Of a stretch of 40,871 bases of DNA, positions 40,126 to 40,871 are shown piece by piece. Position 1 is the first letter of the stretch, and the number at the start of each line of letters is the position of its first letter. The DNA is taken from positions 1 to 40,871 of the forward strand of contig JACQWV010000009.1 in NCBI GenBank assembly GCA_016209085.1, in the 5' to 3' direction. A program made the position numbers and the translations under genes. The notes under the pieces are model-generated. The model was not told where the DNA came from. It did no database searches and was given only the letters and a program-made list of their open reading frames with translations. Source of the stretch: Elusimicrobiota bacterium. GTDB lineage: Bacteria; Elusimicrobiota; Elusimicrobia; Elusimicrobiales; UBA9959.

Positions 40126-40871
40126 ATGAAAACCAGAACAATAGTACTTGCGCTTATAGCGGTAACAGCCGGCGTGTTCACATACACGCGGCCGCACAAC
40201 CCCGTCCCGTCCGACCTCAGGGACGCGGTGGCGGACAGTTCCCTGGAGCAGTTGAAGGAAGGCTCCGGCACGGAGGCCTCCGAGGTGAATGTTCCGGAAT
40301 CGGCGGGCAATAAGGGGTTCTTTGAAGACGACAACAGGCGGGTTACAAATTCCAGCAAAAAACCCTACAGCCTGGTTGGAAGGCTCTACAAAGATGGAAA
40401 AGGGATCTGTGCCGCATTTCTCATATCCGACCAGATGGCCATGACAGCAGCCCACTGCGTCGAGAAGAATGGGCGCTACCGGTTTGGTTATGAAGGCGGC
40501 GGGCCATGGAGAAGGTCCGGGGCATGGGTAACAACCGACATCGTTGCCATTTCGCGGGCGAAGAATTATGTACCAAACAGTGTCGTAGGGTTCAACATCT
40601 TCCGGGAGGACTTTGCTCTGCTGGAACTGGCAAAACCGAGCTCCCCGGATTGGGGTTATTTCCAGATCGCCGACCGGATTTCGGAAGGCCAGGCCGCGAT
40701 GGTCATTGGCTTTCCTCTAGTATTGGGAGGCGGTGACTATAAAATTATCTCGGAAAATTGCTCTATAAGGAAGCTGGCTATAGATTCCATCTACACGGAC
40801 TGCGCCATTAACAGGGGCAACTCTGGAGGGCCGTTGCTGGTCCAGGGTGGCGATGGAGAGTGGCTGGTGGC
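40126..40871 (+). CDS. Trypsin-like serine protease, exported (3' end outside window)
   Basis: The frame is open from the ATG at 40126 to the window end (248 codons) and was established by direct translation. It starts MKTRTIVLALIAVTAGVF, a signal peptide or anchor, then an acidic linker. The S1 triad is present in order: MTAAHC (His), EDFALLEL (Asp) and INRGNSGGPL (Ser). The GNSGGP motif points to the V8/glutamyl-endopeptidase-like S1B or a related group. It has a strong ribosome-binding site GGGAGGT. Probably secreted or periplasmic. The C-terminal domain, if any, is not visible. Confidence 0.88.
   Translation, partial: MKTRTIVLALIAVTAGVFTYTRPHNPVPSDLRDAVADSSLEQLKEGSGTEASEVNVPESAGNKGFFEDDNRRVTNSSKKPYSLVGRLYKDGKGICAAFLISDQMAMTAAHCVEKNGRYRFGYEGGGPWRRSGAWVTTDIVAISRAKNYVPNSVVGFNIFREDFALLELAKPSSPDWGYFQIADRISEGQAAMVIGFPLVLGGGDYKIISENCSIRKLAIDSIYTDCAINRGNSGGPLLVQGGDGEWLV

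Overview
The window looks like one stretch of a bacterial chromosome from an uncultured, Gram-negative, probably anaerobic lineage. A PorV/UPF0164-type outer-membrane protein beside a giant kelch/fibronectin surface protein with a FlgD/T9SS-like C-terminal domain, a complete MoxR-Bat operon, a fused transaldolase-glucose-6-phosphate isomerase and many palindromic repeats fit Elusimicrobiota or a neighbouring phylum such as Omnitrophota. That placement is inference; no rRNA is present. Layout: 1-1993 two DppB/DppC-type permeases (the first cut by the window edge). 2127-5389 an acyl-CoA synthetase overlapping a tRNA nucleotidyltransferase-family gene. 5587-7406 a small secreted protein, a MITE-like element that has replaced the 5' end of folE, and tRNA-Gly(CCC). 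7479-14842 a CBM48-like membrane protein, the 1889-residue kelch/FN3 protein and the PorV-like protein. 14908-16865 polyamine genes (AdoMet decarboxylase, an ACL5-like aminopropyltransferase) and a DksA/TraR-type zinc-finger protein. 16968-19413 RDD protein (minus strand), class II glutamine amidotransferase, HEAT-repeat protein. 19511-28119 moxR, DUF58, BatD-like/DUF4381-like, batA, batB, batC, batD, batE, followed by rpiB and tal-pgi, whose C terminus is fused to a small extra domain. 31813-35919 a polytopic GT-C-like protein, an M28 peptidase, two small unknown proteins and an L,D-transpeptidase. 36046-37044 an AT-rich orphan DNA methyltransferase. From about 37.3 kb to the end the DNA is GC-rich and carries an HTH regulator, an exported hypothetical protein, a broken asparagine-synthetase-like gene and a partial trypsin-like protease. 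The outstanding signal is not one gene but the invasion of genes by small palindromic repeats. A roughly 100-nt multi-hairpin element lies in frame inside four unrelated coding sequences (acyl-CoA synthetase, DksA-like, BatD-like, GT-C-like), read in different frames and on both strands. Two copies are identical over 101 nt in opposite orientation. Other palindromes add an internal insert to the tRNA nucleotidyltransferase, give that gene its stop codon, encode the C-terminal tail of the BatD-like protein, bridge tal-pgi to a formerly separate gene, and truncate folE. Heptad-type hairpins fill several intergenic spaces directly upstream of starts, including two in the bat operon. This resembles Rickettsia palindromic elements, which I know from another phylum; I know of no description for this lineage.
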